Shown here piece by piece: positions 18,034-26,031 of a DNA stretch of 64,000 bases. The number at the start of each line of letters is the position of its first letter. The first letter of the stretch is position 1. Both the position numbers and the translations under genes were made by a program. Under the pieces are notes generated by a model. The model did no database searches. It worked only from the letters and a program-made list of their open reading frames with translations, and had not been told where the DNA came from. The stretch is taken from contig NZ_FQYR01000004.1 of the NCBI RefSeq assembly GCF_900141815.1, positions 434,001 to 498,000 on the forward strand, read 5' to 3'. The DNA is from Rubritalea squalenifaciens DSM 18772. GTDB taxonomy: Bacteria; Verrucomicrobiota; Verrucomicrobiia; Verrucomicrobiales; Akkermansiaceae.

Positions 18034-19446
18034 CTAGCGGGTAGGAGGCATCACCAGAAGGCCCATTGTCATGCAGAAAGCTTTCCCTGAATCCATGCTT
18101 TTCTTGCCATGGCCGTGACCCCAAGAGTCTGAGTAGATCAGTTCATTTTTTGCCTCATTGTAGCCGATGATCAGTCGCATATGGCCCCCACGGGCTTGAG
18201 GGAGGTCTGGCTCTGGGAATAGACCAAGCTGCAAACACCAGCCCACTGGGATACCTTGGTCGATGTATTCCTTGATCTTGCTCATGAAGCGTTTGTAGCT
18301 AGACTTATCCATCATCACTTCACGGAAGATTTCACCATCACATTTGGAGTAGAATGCGTCCATATTGACGAGGGAATCTCTATCCACTTTGTCGTAGTTA
18401 TCACCACCCTTGACAGACTTGCCACCTTTTTTCTTGGCCAGTCTTTGATAATTGTTCACGTCGCGGACGATTTCGTTCAAACCAATTTCCAGTTTACGGA
18501 AGGCGCGCATGTAGGCATTGTAGTCGTCTCCATCTTTCTTGGTAGGGAGATCGGCGAGGCCTTTAGGATATTCGTAAAGGACGATCACGCGGGAATTTAA
18601 TTTGCCTGTCACGCGCTTGAGAGCTTCGACCATTTCATTGAGTCTAGTGCCCATCTCTGCTGAAGCTCCTGCGATCTGAGCCATCTCATGTTGGTCAGTT
18701 TGGCGGCCGTAATATTGGTAGATGCGAGCTGCTGTGGCACAGGCGCAATAGCCCTTCTTACCTTGGTCGACCATGGGGATGTTGGCGATGTAGACATCAC
18801 CAGTCTCTTCATCTTCAACCACATTACTTTTCAGGGCACTGCGGTTGGCGGTAGAACCTCCATCCCTAGCAGAGGAAAGTGAGGCTACTCTGAGTCGAAT
18901 AAATTCAGGTTCGCCACTGCTGGCATTAACGGATTTTTCAAGCTGGAATGCCGTTTTATCCTTCTTCCAGAAAAGCTTCTTGGTGCGGACAGTGCCTCTT
19001 TTACTCTTATCCTCGGCTTTGTCTCCTGTATTTGTAGTGACATGCTCGGCATAGGTGTCGAAAGCTTTGTTGAACTCAGAGAGAGCGATGTTACCATCGT
19101 CGCCCTTGTTGTAGACCATAATCGTGAAGCCTTTGAGGAAATCCTCAGCATCAGAGTAGACTAGCACTTCACCGGACTTTTCACCAAAGGTCTGAATATT
19201 CTTACCTTCGCTGCGGAGACGGTCTTCGTTTGCGCTCATCCATTCAAAACCGTAGTCAGCGAACTTTTCTTTAAAATCGCTGATTTTCATTTGCCACAAT
19301 TCATCGGTTAAGAGAATTTGGCCCATATCTACTGTTTTCTTAGCCTCTTCTTCCTTAGGCTTTTTTTCTTTGGATTGGGCGAGAATAGGGGTGGTTTGAC
19401 AAGCAAGGACGAGACTTACTGATAATAAACTAATAAACTTATTCAT
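18034..19446 (-). CDS. Secreted C39-like cysteine peptidase family protein
   Basis: 470 residues from ATG 19446 (Met-Asn-Lys-Phe), giving a clear signal peptide ending near Leu-Ala-Gln. A charged Lys/Glu segment follows, then an N-terminal domain of unknown type (about 40-215). The C-terminal half has a papain-like C39 pattern: a Gln-Gly-Lys-Lys-Gly-Tyr-Cys-Ala-Cys-Ala nucleophile region, a later Gly-Gly-His-Met-Arg-Leu-Ile-Ile-Gly His region, and Tyr-Ser-Asp-Ser-Trp-Gly. Known C39-like proteins cleave peptides in the envelope or outside. The substrate is unknown. The gene is alone and bounded by a terminator. Confidence 0.82.
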   Translation of the reverse strand: MNKFISLLSVSLVLACQTTPILAQSKEKKPKEEEAKKTVDMGQILLTDELWQMKISDFKEKFADYGFEWMSANEDRLRSEGKNIQTFGEKSGEVLVYSDAEDFLKGFTIMVYNKGDDGNIALSEFNKAFDTYAEHVTTNTGDKAEDKSKRGTVRTKKLFWKKDKTAFQLEKSVNASSGEPEFIRLRVASLSSARDGGSTANRSALKSNVVEDEETGDVYIANIPMVDQGKKGYCACATAARIYQYYGRQTDQHEMAQIAGASAEMGTRLNEMVEALKRVTGKLNSRVIVLYEYPKGLADLPTKKDGDDYNAYMRAFRKLEIGLNEIVRDVNNYQRLAKKKGGKSVKGGDNYDKVDRDSLVNMDAFYSKCDGEIFREVMMDKSSYKRFMSKIKEYIDQGIPVGWCLQLGLFPEPDLPQARGGHMRLIIGYNEAKNELIYSDSWGHGHGKKSMDSGKAFCMTMGLLVMPPTR

Positions 19447-19544
19447 GTGAGGTAATGAGAGATGAGATAGTAGCCCGCAAGTCATCGAGCGAGCACTTAG
19501 TTGTGAGCATTCGATGATAAAACGACACGTATAGCGAATTCTGT

Positions 19545-20129
19545 TTAACTTATTGCGCTTAACCAGTCAAGAAGTGCTGTATGATCGTGCTGGTCATACT
19601 GGAAGCTTTGCAAGCCATGTCTTATGCCAGCTTGGATATTTGCCTCCATATCATCTATATAAATGGTATCCTCAGGGAGGATGGAAAATTTTTCGAATGA
19701 ATGGGTGAAAAAGTCATCATGGGGTTTGATTGCACCGATTTCATGGGAGAAAACAGCATGGTCGAAGAGTTCAAAGACCGGATAAGTTTCTAGGCAATAA
19801 GGCGCATGGATCGGATTGATATTCGAATAGAGAATCAAGCGGTGGCCTTGTTCTTTAAGTTCAGCCGCCAGGTCCCAAGTACCTGGGATGGGGGTGAAAA
19901 TAGAGTTCCAGGCGGCCATGAACTCCTCTTGAGATGCAGAGGAGTCCAAGAGTTGAGTAGCCCACTGGATGTACTCGTTTGCGGGGATTTTCCCGGATTC
20001 GAAATCGTCTTTTACCTCAAGGATTTTTTGGATTGCCTGCGGGTCGGGAGATCGACCGGCCAAGGCTTTCAATGCGGGCTGGAAGTCGAAGGAGAGAAGG
20101 ACGTTTCCGATGTCGAATAAATAAGTCAT
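19545..20129 (-). CDS. HAD-superfamily hydrolase, YihX-like
   Basis: 194 residues. The first HAD motif is FDIGNVLLSFD (about 5-15) with the nucleophile Asp6; the second catalytic position is Gly-Asn rather than Asp-x-Asp, as in YihX-type sugar phosphatases. Motif II is Leu-Ile-Leu-Tyr-Ser-Asn near 105; motif III/IV is a Lys in Gly-Ala-Ile-Lys-Pro and Ile-Tyr-Ile-Asp-Asp near 158-162. It probably dephosphorylates a small sugar phosphate. Its ATG overlaps the upstream glycosyltransferase stop by four bases (ATGA), so translation is coupled and the two may act on one glycolipid path (inference). Confidence 0.87.
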   Translation of the reverse strand: MTYLFDIGNVLLSFDFQPALKALAGRSPDPQAIQKILEVKDDFESGKIPANEYIQWATQLLDSSASQEEFMAAWNSIFTPIPGTWDLAAELKEQGHRLILYSNINPIHAPYCLETYPVFELFDHAVFSHEIGAIKPHDDFFTHSFEKFSILPEDTIYIDDMEANIQAGIRHGLQSFQYDQHDHTALLDWLSAIS

Positions 20130-21247
20130 GACTCAGATCTGATCTGTTTCAGGATAAACTGGGCTGCGGTGGCTGAACCGCAAGGCATGGCCGATGCTGC
20201 TAGGTTGTCTTTCATTGTTCTCCACTCGCGGGCGTCGTTTGCTAACATCTGAGTGATGGCAGAGGTCATCTGCTCTTCGGTATCACAGAGTTGGCCCGCT
20301 CCGATATCATGCAGGAGATCCAAGTTACCCTGCTCCTGACCGGGGACTAGGTGGCTGATCAGCATCGGGCACTGGGCAGCGATGGCTTCATGGACTGTAG
20401 CTCCACCAGCTTTACCGATGGTGAGATGATGGCTGGAGAGTAATTCCGGGACTTTGCGGGTCCAGCCTTTGATTTGAACGCGGCCAGGGTATTGCTCCTG
20501 GATTTCTCTGGCTCGTTCGTAGAGTTTTCTGACGTTTCGGCCCAGGACGACAGTCACTTGGGTTTGATTGCCGGGAACGTCTAGAATCGCTCTGAGATGC
20601 TTGCGGACGGTCGGCTTTTTTGAGGTGGGGAAGTAGAGCACCTTAAATGGTGTGCATGATACTTGGGATGTTAGCGGCGTCAGGGTCTGAAAACGGGGGT
20701 GCACAGCAAAGCCTGTGACGATGATTTTCTCTGCCGGCAGCCCTTTGGCGACGAGCTTTTTCTTGGTCAAATCATCCGTCACCAGCCAGAAGTCAGTGGG
20801 TGCTTTGCTCCAGGCTGCATTGATTTCTATCGAGTCTGTTATCACGGTAAAGACGGGGACTTTGCTTGCTCCGCGTCTGAAGGAACGGTCGAGGAAATAG
20901 GGATAGAGTGGATAGGTGCTAATGATCGCATCCGGGGAAAAGCTGAAGAGCAAGTCATGGAGGATATTCTCCGGCTTACGCATCAGTGGGAAACGTTCTT
21001 TGGAAAAGTCGTGTCGCTCCGTAGACTTATAGATGCGAGACCAAAGTTTGGGGGTGTGCGTGGTTACGAAGCGATAAAATCTCCTTAACTGCTGGTTCAA
21101 GTTTGGCGAGCCACGGTCACATGGATCTACCACTTCGACCTCTGCCTCTGACTCTAGTGCTGAAGCCAGATTGTTGGCCGCACTGTTGTGACCCTCGCCA
21201 AACCCGGCGGTTGTAATGATTATTCTAGGCTGGTAGGGCTCTGACAC
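20126..21247 (-). CDS. Diacylglycerol-type glycosyltransferase (MGDG synthase-like)
   Basis: 373 residues. The N-terminal ITTAGFGEGHNSAANNL is the Gly-x-Gly-His motif of GT28-type MGDG synthases and UgtP-like glucosyltransferases; the following basic segment Arg-Arg-Phe-Tyr-Arg-Phe is the membrane-binding type. The C-terminal GT-B half has Gly-Trp-Thr and Gly-Lys-Ala-Gly-Gly-Ala-Thr-Val-His-Glu-Ala for UDP-sugar binding. It probably transfers a hexose to a lipid at the inner face of the membrane. Acceptor and sugar are not decidable from sequence. First gene of a two-gene unit with the HAD phosphatase. Confidence 0.88.
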   Translation of the reverse strand: MSEPYQPRIIITTAGFGEGHNSAANNLASALESEAEVEVVDPCDRGSPNLNQQLRRFYRFVTTHTPKLWSRIYKSTERHDFSKERFPLMRKPENILHDLLFSFSPDAIISTYPLYPYFLDRSFRRGASKVPVFTVITDSIEINAAWSKAPTDFWLVTDDLTKKKLVAKGLPAEKIIVTGFAVHPRFQTLTPLTSQVSCTPFKVLYFPTSKKPTVRKHLRAILDVPGNQTQVTVVLGRNVRKLYERAREIQEQYPGRVQIKGWTRKVPELLSSHHLTIGKAGGATVHEAIAAQCPMLISHLVPGQEQGNLDLLHDIGAGQLCDTEEQMTSAITQMLANDAREWRTMKDNLAASAMPCGSATAAQFILKQIRSES

Positions 21248-21418
21248 TCGGGAAGCTTTAGCATGAATATCGATTGCGTCGATGGTGATTTCTCATCAAA
21301 TGTCGCTAGGATAGAAACCGTGCTCCTCATGAAGCTGGTCATGGAACTGTGTTGATCTTGGCTGAGGAGGACGCTATATGTAGATTTAAGTAATCCTAAG
21401 TGTTAACAAGTGTGAGGA

Positions 21419-22528
21419 ATGTCTAGTGTAGATAAATCAGAGTTAGAGCCAAACGACTCAGATCAGGAGGGCGTGAAAAAGCCTGCCGTCCATTTGAATG
21501 GAGATGGGCAGCCGCCAGAGAGTGTAAATAGAGGCAGGGAGCCCAAACCCTATGCGACGATGGCTGAATCTGGACTCAGTATGCGTAGGCGAGATCCTGA
21601 TGCTTCATTGCTACAGGCCCAGCGACCTGTACACAGTAGTCCAGAGGAACAATGGGGAGGGGAAGAGCAGAAATCTACTGATAGCTGGATATTGGGCATC
21701 GTGTGTACGATTTTTGGTTTGTTGGGGGTGGCCATCCTCTGGTCGATCACCAATCTGGATCATGGTTCAGAGAAGGCTGAGGTCGAGCAGGCCGCTCTGG
21801 AGGTCAGTCAAGAACATGCAGAGCAAGTACAGCTGAATGCTGAGGAGATTGTGGAAGAAGTGGAGCGACTGACAAGAGGCTACGTAGAGGCAAAATCTGT
21901 CGATGAACGGGCAAAATATGTTCGAGATCCTGAGAGGGTACGACCAATGATGAACAGCTACTATGAAGACCATCCCCTAGAGACTGGACGCCTGAAATCT
22001 ATCAAAAAGTGGCTCCCAGTCGAGATGGATCACTACAGCTTTTTGGTGATTACCTATGAACTCGAGGGGGAAAAAGGCAGTAGTCAATTACTGATCGGGG
22101 AGTCCGAGCAGGGGGTCATGGCTGTTGATTGGGAATCTAAGGTTTCTTATCAGACTGCGGACTGGGATAAGTTCCGAAAAGAGAAGGTTGCCGAACCCAC
22201 CATGTTTCGCGTGTATCTAGAACTTACTGAACTTAGTCCATTCTATGGCTTTGAGTTCAGTGATTATAAAAAGTATCGCGCCTACAAGGTCATGCTCAAA
22301 GATGAGGAGGAATATCTCTGGGGCTACACGGAACTGGATAGCCCCGTGGATAAGAAATTGATGCAAATGGCTGAATCAGAACTGAAGGCCACAGGGAAAA
22401 TGAATAAGCTGCCTGTCATTGTGAAGCTGAGATACCTGAAGAATAGCATGTCAGACCGATGTGTGGTGATCGATGAGTTGGTTGGCAAAAACTGGGTGCT
22501 GACGAATCCTGAAAAGCAGCTCAAGTAG
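21419..22528 (+). CDS. Single-pass membrane protein of unknown function
   Basis: 369 residues. Residues 1-88 are hydrophilic and low complexity, presumably cytoplasmic. One membrane helix spans about 90-111 (WILGIVCTIFGLLGVAIL). The outer part begins with a Glu/Gln-rich helix (about 115-150) and continues as an alpha/beta domain with conserved-looking Trp and Tyr but no motif I know. The ATG at 21419 follows GAGGA. It is the first of three same-strand envelope genes (to 24893), divergent from the glycosyltransferase gene. Confidence 0.75.
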   Translation: MSSVDKSELEPNDSDQEGVKKPAVHLNGDGQPPESVNRGREPKPYATMAESGLSMRRRDPDASLLQAQRPVHSSPEEQWGGEEQKSTDSWILGIVCTIFGLLGVAILWSITNLDHGSEKAEVEQAALEVSQEHAEQVQLNAEEIVEEVERLTRGYVEAKSVDERAKYVRDPERVRPMMNSYYEDHPLETGRLKSIKKWLPVEMDHYSFLVITYELEGEKGSSQLLIGESEQGVMAVDWESKVSYQTADWDKFRKEKVAEPTMFRVYLELTELSPFYGFEFSDYKKYRAYKVMLKDEEEYLWGYTELDSPVDKKLMQMAESELKATGKMNKLPVIVKLRYLKNSMSDRCVVIDELVGKNWVLTNPEKQLK

Positions 22529-22628
22529 ATCAAGAGAGTAGAGGGTGACTGAGAGGTGGTTTTTTCTCTCTTGCGTTCCAAGTCGTTGTGCTTAGTGTGC
22601 GGACATCCCCACAAATTCAAGAAGCTTT

Positions 22629-23339
22629 ATGATTATGTTCAGAAAAACGTGGCTTGTGTGTATGGCCCTTGTTGCCGGATTAACAAGTGGACTCACAGCC
22701 GGAGAGATACCAGAAGTCTTTAAACCATACTTTGAGGAGGGTAAGCCTGTGCGGGCGGAAATCGTCACGGTTGCGCCGCCAAAAGAGTTTGAAGGTTTTA
22801 TCCAGAAGCTGGGGGAAGCTGCACAGAAGGATCCAGAGTGGTTCAAAGAGCATTCCAAGAAGACTCCTGCGGGCTCACCTATTCCTGTATACGATACGCA
22901 GCTCGGCATGACCGAGGATGAGTATAATAACTATGTAAAGCTTTGGGATCAGCGTAAAGTGGTCAAGCAGGCAGACGTCGCGCTCATGCTGACCAAAGAG
23001 AGTGATAATGTCTGGAAGATCAATGGCTCAGGTCCTGCGAGCAATCTTACCTTGCTGCGCTATCAGGTGGACAAAGATGCTTTTACTTCTACTAATGGCG
23101 AGCTCAAGCGAATTGCCGATATTGCGGCTCCTGCACACAGTATGTTTGGTGCGTGGAATGGTAAGGAGTGGCGCTATCTGAGTGAAAATAGCCTCGGGAA
23201 AATCAAAGAAAACATCGCCCTCGGTATGACCGGAGATAAGAAGTATGGAATGCTTGTCTATCGTCTGCAGGAAGTGACTGCAGCTGGCCGCCCATTGCTG
23301 GACCGCAGCATGGTCATCAGGTTCTTGCCTGTGAAATAA
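22629..23339 (+). CDS. Secreted protein of unknown function
   Basis: 236 residues with a signal peptide (Met-Ile-Met-Phe-Arg-Lys, hydrophobic core, Leu-Thr-Ala-Gly near 24); the ATG at 22635 is an alternative start. The mature part is rich in Lys/Glu with a Gln-Leu-Gly-Met-Thr-Glu-Asp-Glu-Tyr segment near 93. No family recognised. It ends six bases before the next gene, so the two form an operon and the product is probably an envelope partner of the AsmA-like protein. Confidence 0.75.
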   Translation: MIMFRKTWLVCMALVAGLTSGLTAGEIPEVFKPYFEEGKPVRAEIVTVAPPKEFEGFIQKLGEAAQKDPEWFKEHSKKTPAGSPIPVYDTQLGMTEDEYNNYVKLWDQRKVVKQADVALMLTKESDNVWKINGSGPASNLTLLRYQVDKDAFTSTNGELKRIADIAAPAHSMFGAWNGKEWRYLSENSLGKIKENIALGMTGDKKYGMLVYRLQEVTAAGRPLLDRSMVIRFLPVK

Positions 23340-23345
23340 TTTCTT

Positions 23346-24893
23346 ATGCTGGGAAGCCTATCCAGACTATTGAATTTTATCCTCAGGCGGCGCTGGTTGC
23401 GTCGCCTGATTTGTGTATTGGTATTGGGTCCATTTGTACTCTTCTTGTTATCCAATATCCTTCTTAACAGTCAGTGGGGGCGAGACAAGATAGCCAGTAA
23501 GCTAGAACAGCGTACCGGCTATGCTTGGAAGATTGAGACGGCCAACTGGACTCCAGACGGTAAAGTTCATGTCTACGATGCTGTAGCAGACCTAGACGGT
23601 GGCATCATGCGCGTGGCCCAGGTTGATATCACCCCGAATGTTTACGAAGTCGTGGACGGGAGGTTGGTGTTTGAGGAGCTGAGTATTCGCCAGCCTGAGC
23701 TAGATGTGAGTGTGCAGTGGCTCAGAGAGCAGGTGGGGAAGAGAGCCAGAGATACATCTTCTGTGAAACCGCAGGAGAATGTTGAACCTCGACTACCTAT
23801 GCAGCCCAGACCACCTGTGGTCGTAGCTCCGCCAGTCAAACCTACGCCTGCAGACAAAGAGGGAGCTGATCAGCGAGAGGCTGGCAAAGTGGTGCCTCCT
23901 GCCCAGCCGTCACAGAAACCAGAGGGCAAGCCTAAGTCTGTGAGAGTGCAGCCAACACCGATAATCAGAGTCTTTCCCGAGGCTTGGGTCGTCGTGGAAG
24001 GAGCTAAAATTACCCTGCGTGATGGAGAGAAAGTGCTGCTAGAGAGTGGTCCTATCAATGCCAAGATCCCGCTAGGTGGTGATGGAAAGCAAGGTTTTGT
24101 GCGCTGTGAAATGGCGAAGCTATTTGATAGGGACTATCAGGCAAAGATAGATGTCCCGCTGGTCTGGAAGAAAGATCGCATGGTCATCAATGGAGAAGAT
24201 CTGATTTTCTTGGGTGTCCACTGTCGGTCGCAAGCTGAGATTAAAAGAGTGGGGAAAGAATTCGTCATGATGATGAAGCTGGTGATACCTGATCAAGAAT
24301 GGACTTATGATGAGGAGTTAGAGGGAGTTCATTTTACAGGCAATGCGAAGCACCTGGCCGGAACTGCGATTTTAGAGGGAAGGTTGTTAAAGCCTGTGCA
24401 GTGGCGCGGGCTATGTAAAATCATTGCCAGGGAAACGGAGCTTCAGGAGCATCACCGCAATAGTGTGGCGCATTTCGATCATTTGTTGCTGGAGTCGGCT
24501 CTGATGCATGGAAGGCTTCAGATATACCAGCTGGAGGCAGTTAGTGATGAAGTGGCACTACTGGGTAATGGAGTTTTACAGATGGATGGCTATATGTATG
24601 GGGTCATGCGCCTGCTCACCTCTCCGGGCAAGGCTGCTTGGGTAGATAGTCTAAGTGAGGGGGCTAAGCTATTTCCGAATAAGCACTATGGTGTGATGAC
24701 TTGGTTCCAGAACCGCGACCGCAAGCATGTAGACGTCCAGGTGGACGGAATGCTATGGCAACCACTGGTGAGAATTGAAAATATCTGTGAGTGGGAGCCT
24801 CTGATGCCACGTATTAAGCGTCTCGTGGATTTTGTCCATGACGAACACCTTGAGGATCTGGGACCTAAGATTTCTACCAAATCTCAGAAATAA
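23346..24893 (+). CDS. AsmA-like membrane-anchored envelope protein
   Basis: 515 residues. A basic start (Arg-Arg-Arg-Trp-Leu-Arg-Arg) and one membrane helix (about 21-40) are followed by the sequence Leu-Asn-Ser-Gln-Trp-Gly-Arg-Asp-Lys-Ile-Ala-Ser-Lys-Leu-Glu-Gln-Arg-Thr-Gly-Tyr that AsmA/TamB-like proteins carry just after their anchor. A Pro/Lys/Gln-rich linker lies at about 140-200, inside an otherwise beta-rich periplasmic part. The C-terminal region (about 390-480) includes a Gly-Val-Met-Arg-Leu segment. Known AsmA-like proteins take part in lipid transport or outer-membrane homeostasis; the assignment rests on the N-terminal pattern. Its 3' end overlaps the convergent Gre-like gene by 20 bases. 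Confidence 0.68.
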   Translation: MLGSLSRLLNFILRRRWLRRLICVLVLGPFVLFLLSNILLNSQWGRDKIASKLEQRTGYAWKIETANWTPDGKVHVYDAVADLDGGIMRVAQVDITPNVYEVVDGRLVFEELSIRQPELDVSVQWLREQVGKRARDTSSVKPQENVEPRLPMQPRPPVVVAPPVKPTPADKEGADQREAGKVVPPAQPSQKPEGKPKSVRVQPTPIIRVFPEAWVVVEGAKITLRDGEKVLLESGPINAKIPLGGDGKQGFVRCEMAKLFDRDYQAKIDVPLVWKKDRMVINGEDLIFLGVHCRSQAEIKRVGKEFVMMMKLVIPDQEWTYDEELEGVHFTGNAKHLAGTAILEGRLLKPVQWRGLCKIIARETELQEHHRNSVAHFDHLLLESALMHGRLQIYQLEAVSDEVALLGNGVLQMDGYMYGVMRLLTSPGKAAWVDSLSEGAKLFPNKHYGVMTWFQNRDRKHVDVQVDGMLWQPLVRIENICEWEPLMPRIKRLVDFVHDEHLEDLGPKISTKSQK

Positions 24894-25347
24894 ACCCGTT
24901 ACCTATTTTGGGTACGTCGGCAAATGCTCCCACCTCTAAACCGAGTAGTTCAGAAGCAATGGGTGAGCTGGGGGTGATCACGGTAAAATCGATGCCGTGG
25001 TATTGTACGGATTGTCCGCCGCCCGCTGGTAGGATGAAGTAGGCATATTCTTCCTCGTCAGTGCTGAAGAGCACCAAAGCACCGGCTTGGACTGGCTGGT
25101 CCTCCATGTCTCCGATCTGGAGCTGGCCGAGTTTCGTGATTTGCTCGTTGAGAAGTCCAAGCTGCTCAGCCTGAGCCTCAGCTAGGTAAGAGGCTTCTAG
25201 TCCGCGAGTGTCGTACTTGCCTTCCTGCTTACTCTCAGCATCAGTAGAGCTGGAGTGAGTCTCTGCGGCAGCACGGTATAGGGCCTCTCGATCCTTTTCC
25301 AGGGTCTTGAGGATCTGGTCGACAAGTTGTTGTTTGGTCTCGCTCAT
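24874..25347 (-). CDS. GreA/GreB-family C-terminal domain protein
   Basis: 157 residues. The N-terminal 75 residues are predicted helical coiled coil with Asp-Ala-Glu-Ser-Lys-Gln-Glu-Gly-Lys-Tyr-Asp-Thr-Arg-Gly-Leu-Glu-Ala-Ser-Tyr at the turn. The C-terminal part has the Gre FKBP-like pattern, ending in Val-Ile-Thr-Pro-Ser-Ser-Pro-Ile-Ala-Ser-Glu-Leu-Leu-Gly. The tip lacks the usual GreA Asp-Leu-Arg-Glu-Asn acidic pair, so transcript-cleavage activity is uncertain; it may be a paralog that binds RNA polymerase without cleaving. Cytoplasmic, single gene. Confidence 0.75.
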   Translation of the reverse strand: MSETKQQLVDQILKTLEKDREALYRAAAETHSSSTDAESKQEGKYDTRGLEASYLAEAQAEQLGLLNEQITKLGQLQIGDMEDQPVQAGALVLFSTDEEEYAYFILPAGGGQSVQYHGIDFTVITPSSPIASELLGLEVGAFADVPKIGNGFISEIW

Positions 25348-25430
25348 CGGAATAGTCCCGCTGGTATAGACAGCTGGAGAATAATGGTCAATCAGTTGAT
25401 TTTGATCAGAATGGGTTTATCTGTGAGAAT

Positions 25431-26030
25431 ATGAAACGTGTCACGAAATGGATTGTGTCTGGCATGGGCCTGCTTGGTCTAACCCTTTTTGCTACCATGA
25501 CTGCGAGTGCCATAGAAAAGCCCGAGTTTGAACAGCTTGTCAAAGACGGGAAAATGGAAGTGAGGAAGTATGCCAAGATCCACATCGTCTCCACGTCGAT
25601 GGAGCAGGAGGGGCAGAGGAACTCAGCCTTTCGCAAGCTGGCCAATTATATCGGCAAAGGAAACGAGAAACAGCAGAAGATCAAAATGACGGCTCCCGTT
25701 ATCGTCGATCACTCGCAGAAGAAAGACAAAGCTGATGGAGCAAAAGTGACGATGAGTTTCGTAGTTCCCAAGAAAGTGGTCGAAGCCGGTATACCAGAGC
25801 CTACAGATCCAGACGTGAAGCTCTCAGTCATTGAAGGCGGAAAGTATGCGGTCACCAGCTTCATGAACTCCAATTCTGAAAAGGCCCGTCAAGAAGCCAT
25901 CACAGAGTTACGCGCATGGATCAAGGAGAAGGGATACAAAGAGAAGGGAGAACCCAGCTTTGCTTTCTACAATCCACCTTGGATTCCCCAAGCTCTTCGG
26001 ACCAATGAGGTCTGGATCGAAATTGATTAG
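25431..26030 (+). CDS. SOUL family heme-binding protein, exported
   Basis: 199 residues with a signal peptide ending near Ala-Ser-Ala-Ile-Glu. The SOUL/HBP fold is recognised from Val-Arg-Lys-Tyr (about 42-45), Phe-Arg-Lys-Leu-Ala-Asn-Tyr-Ile, the Lys-Met-Thr-Ala-Pro-Val block near 84-89, and the closing Asn-Glu-Val-Trp-Ile-Glu. Family members bind heme or other tetrapyrroles. Whether this one does cannot be told. It ends one base before the convergent helicase stop. Confidence 0.88.
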   Translation: MKRVTKWIVSGMGLLGLTLFATMTASAIEKPEFEQLVKDGKMEVRKYAKIHIVSTSMEQEGQRNSAFRKLANYIGKGNEKQQKIKMTAPVIVDHSQKKDKADGAKVTMSFVVPKKVVEAGIPEPTDPDVKLSVIEGGKYAVTSFMNSNSEKARQEAITELRAWIKEKGYKEKGEPSFAFYNPPWIPQALRTNEVWIEID

Positions 26031-26031
26031 T

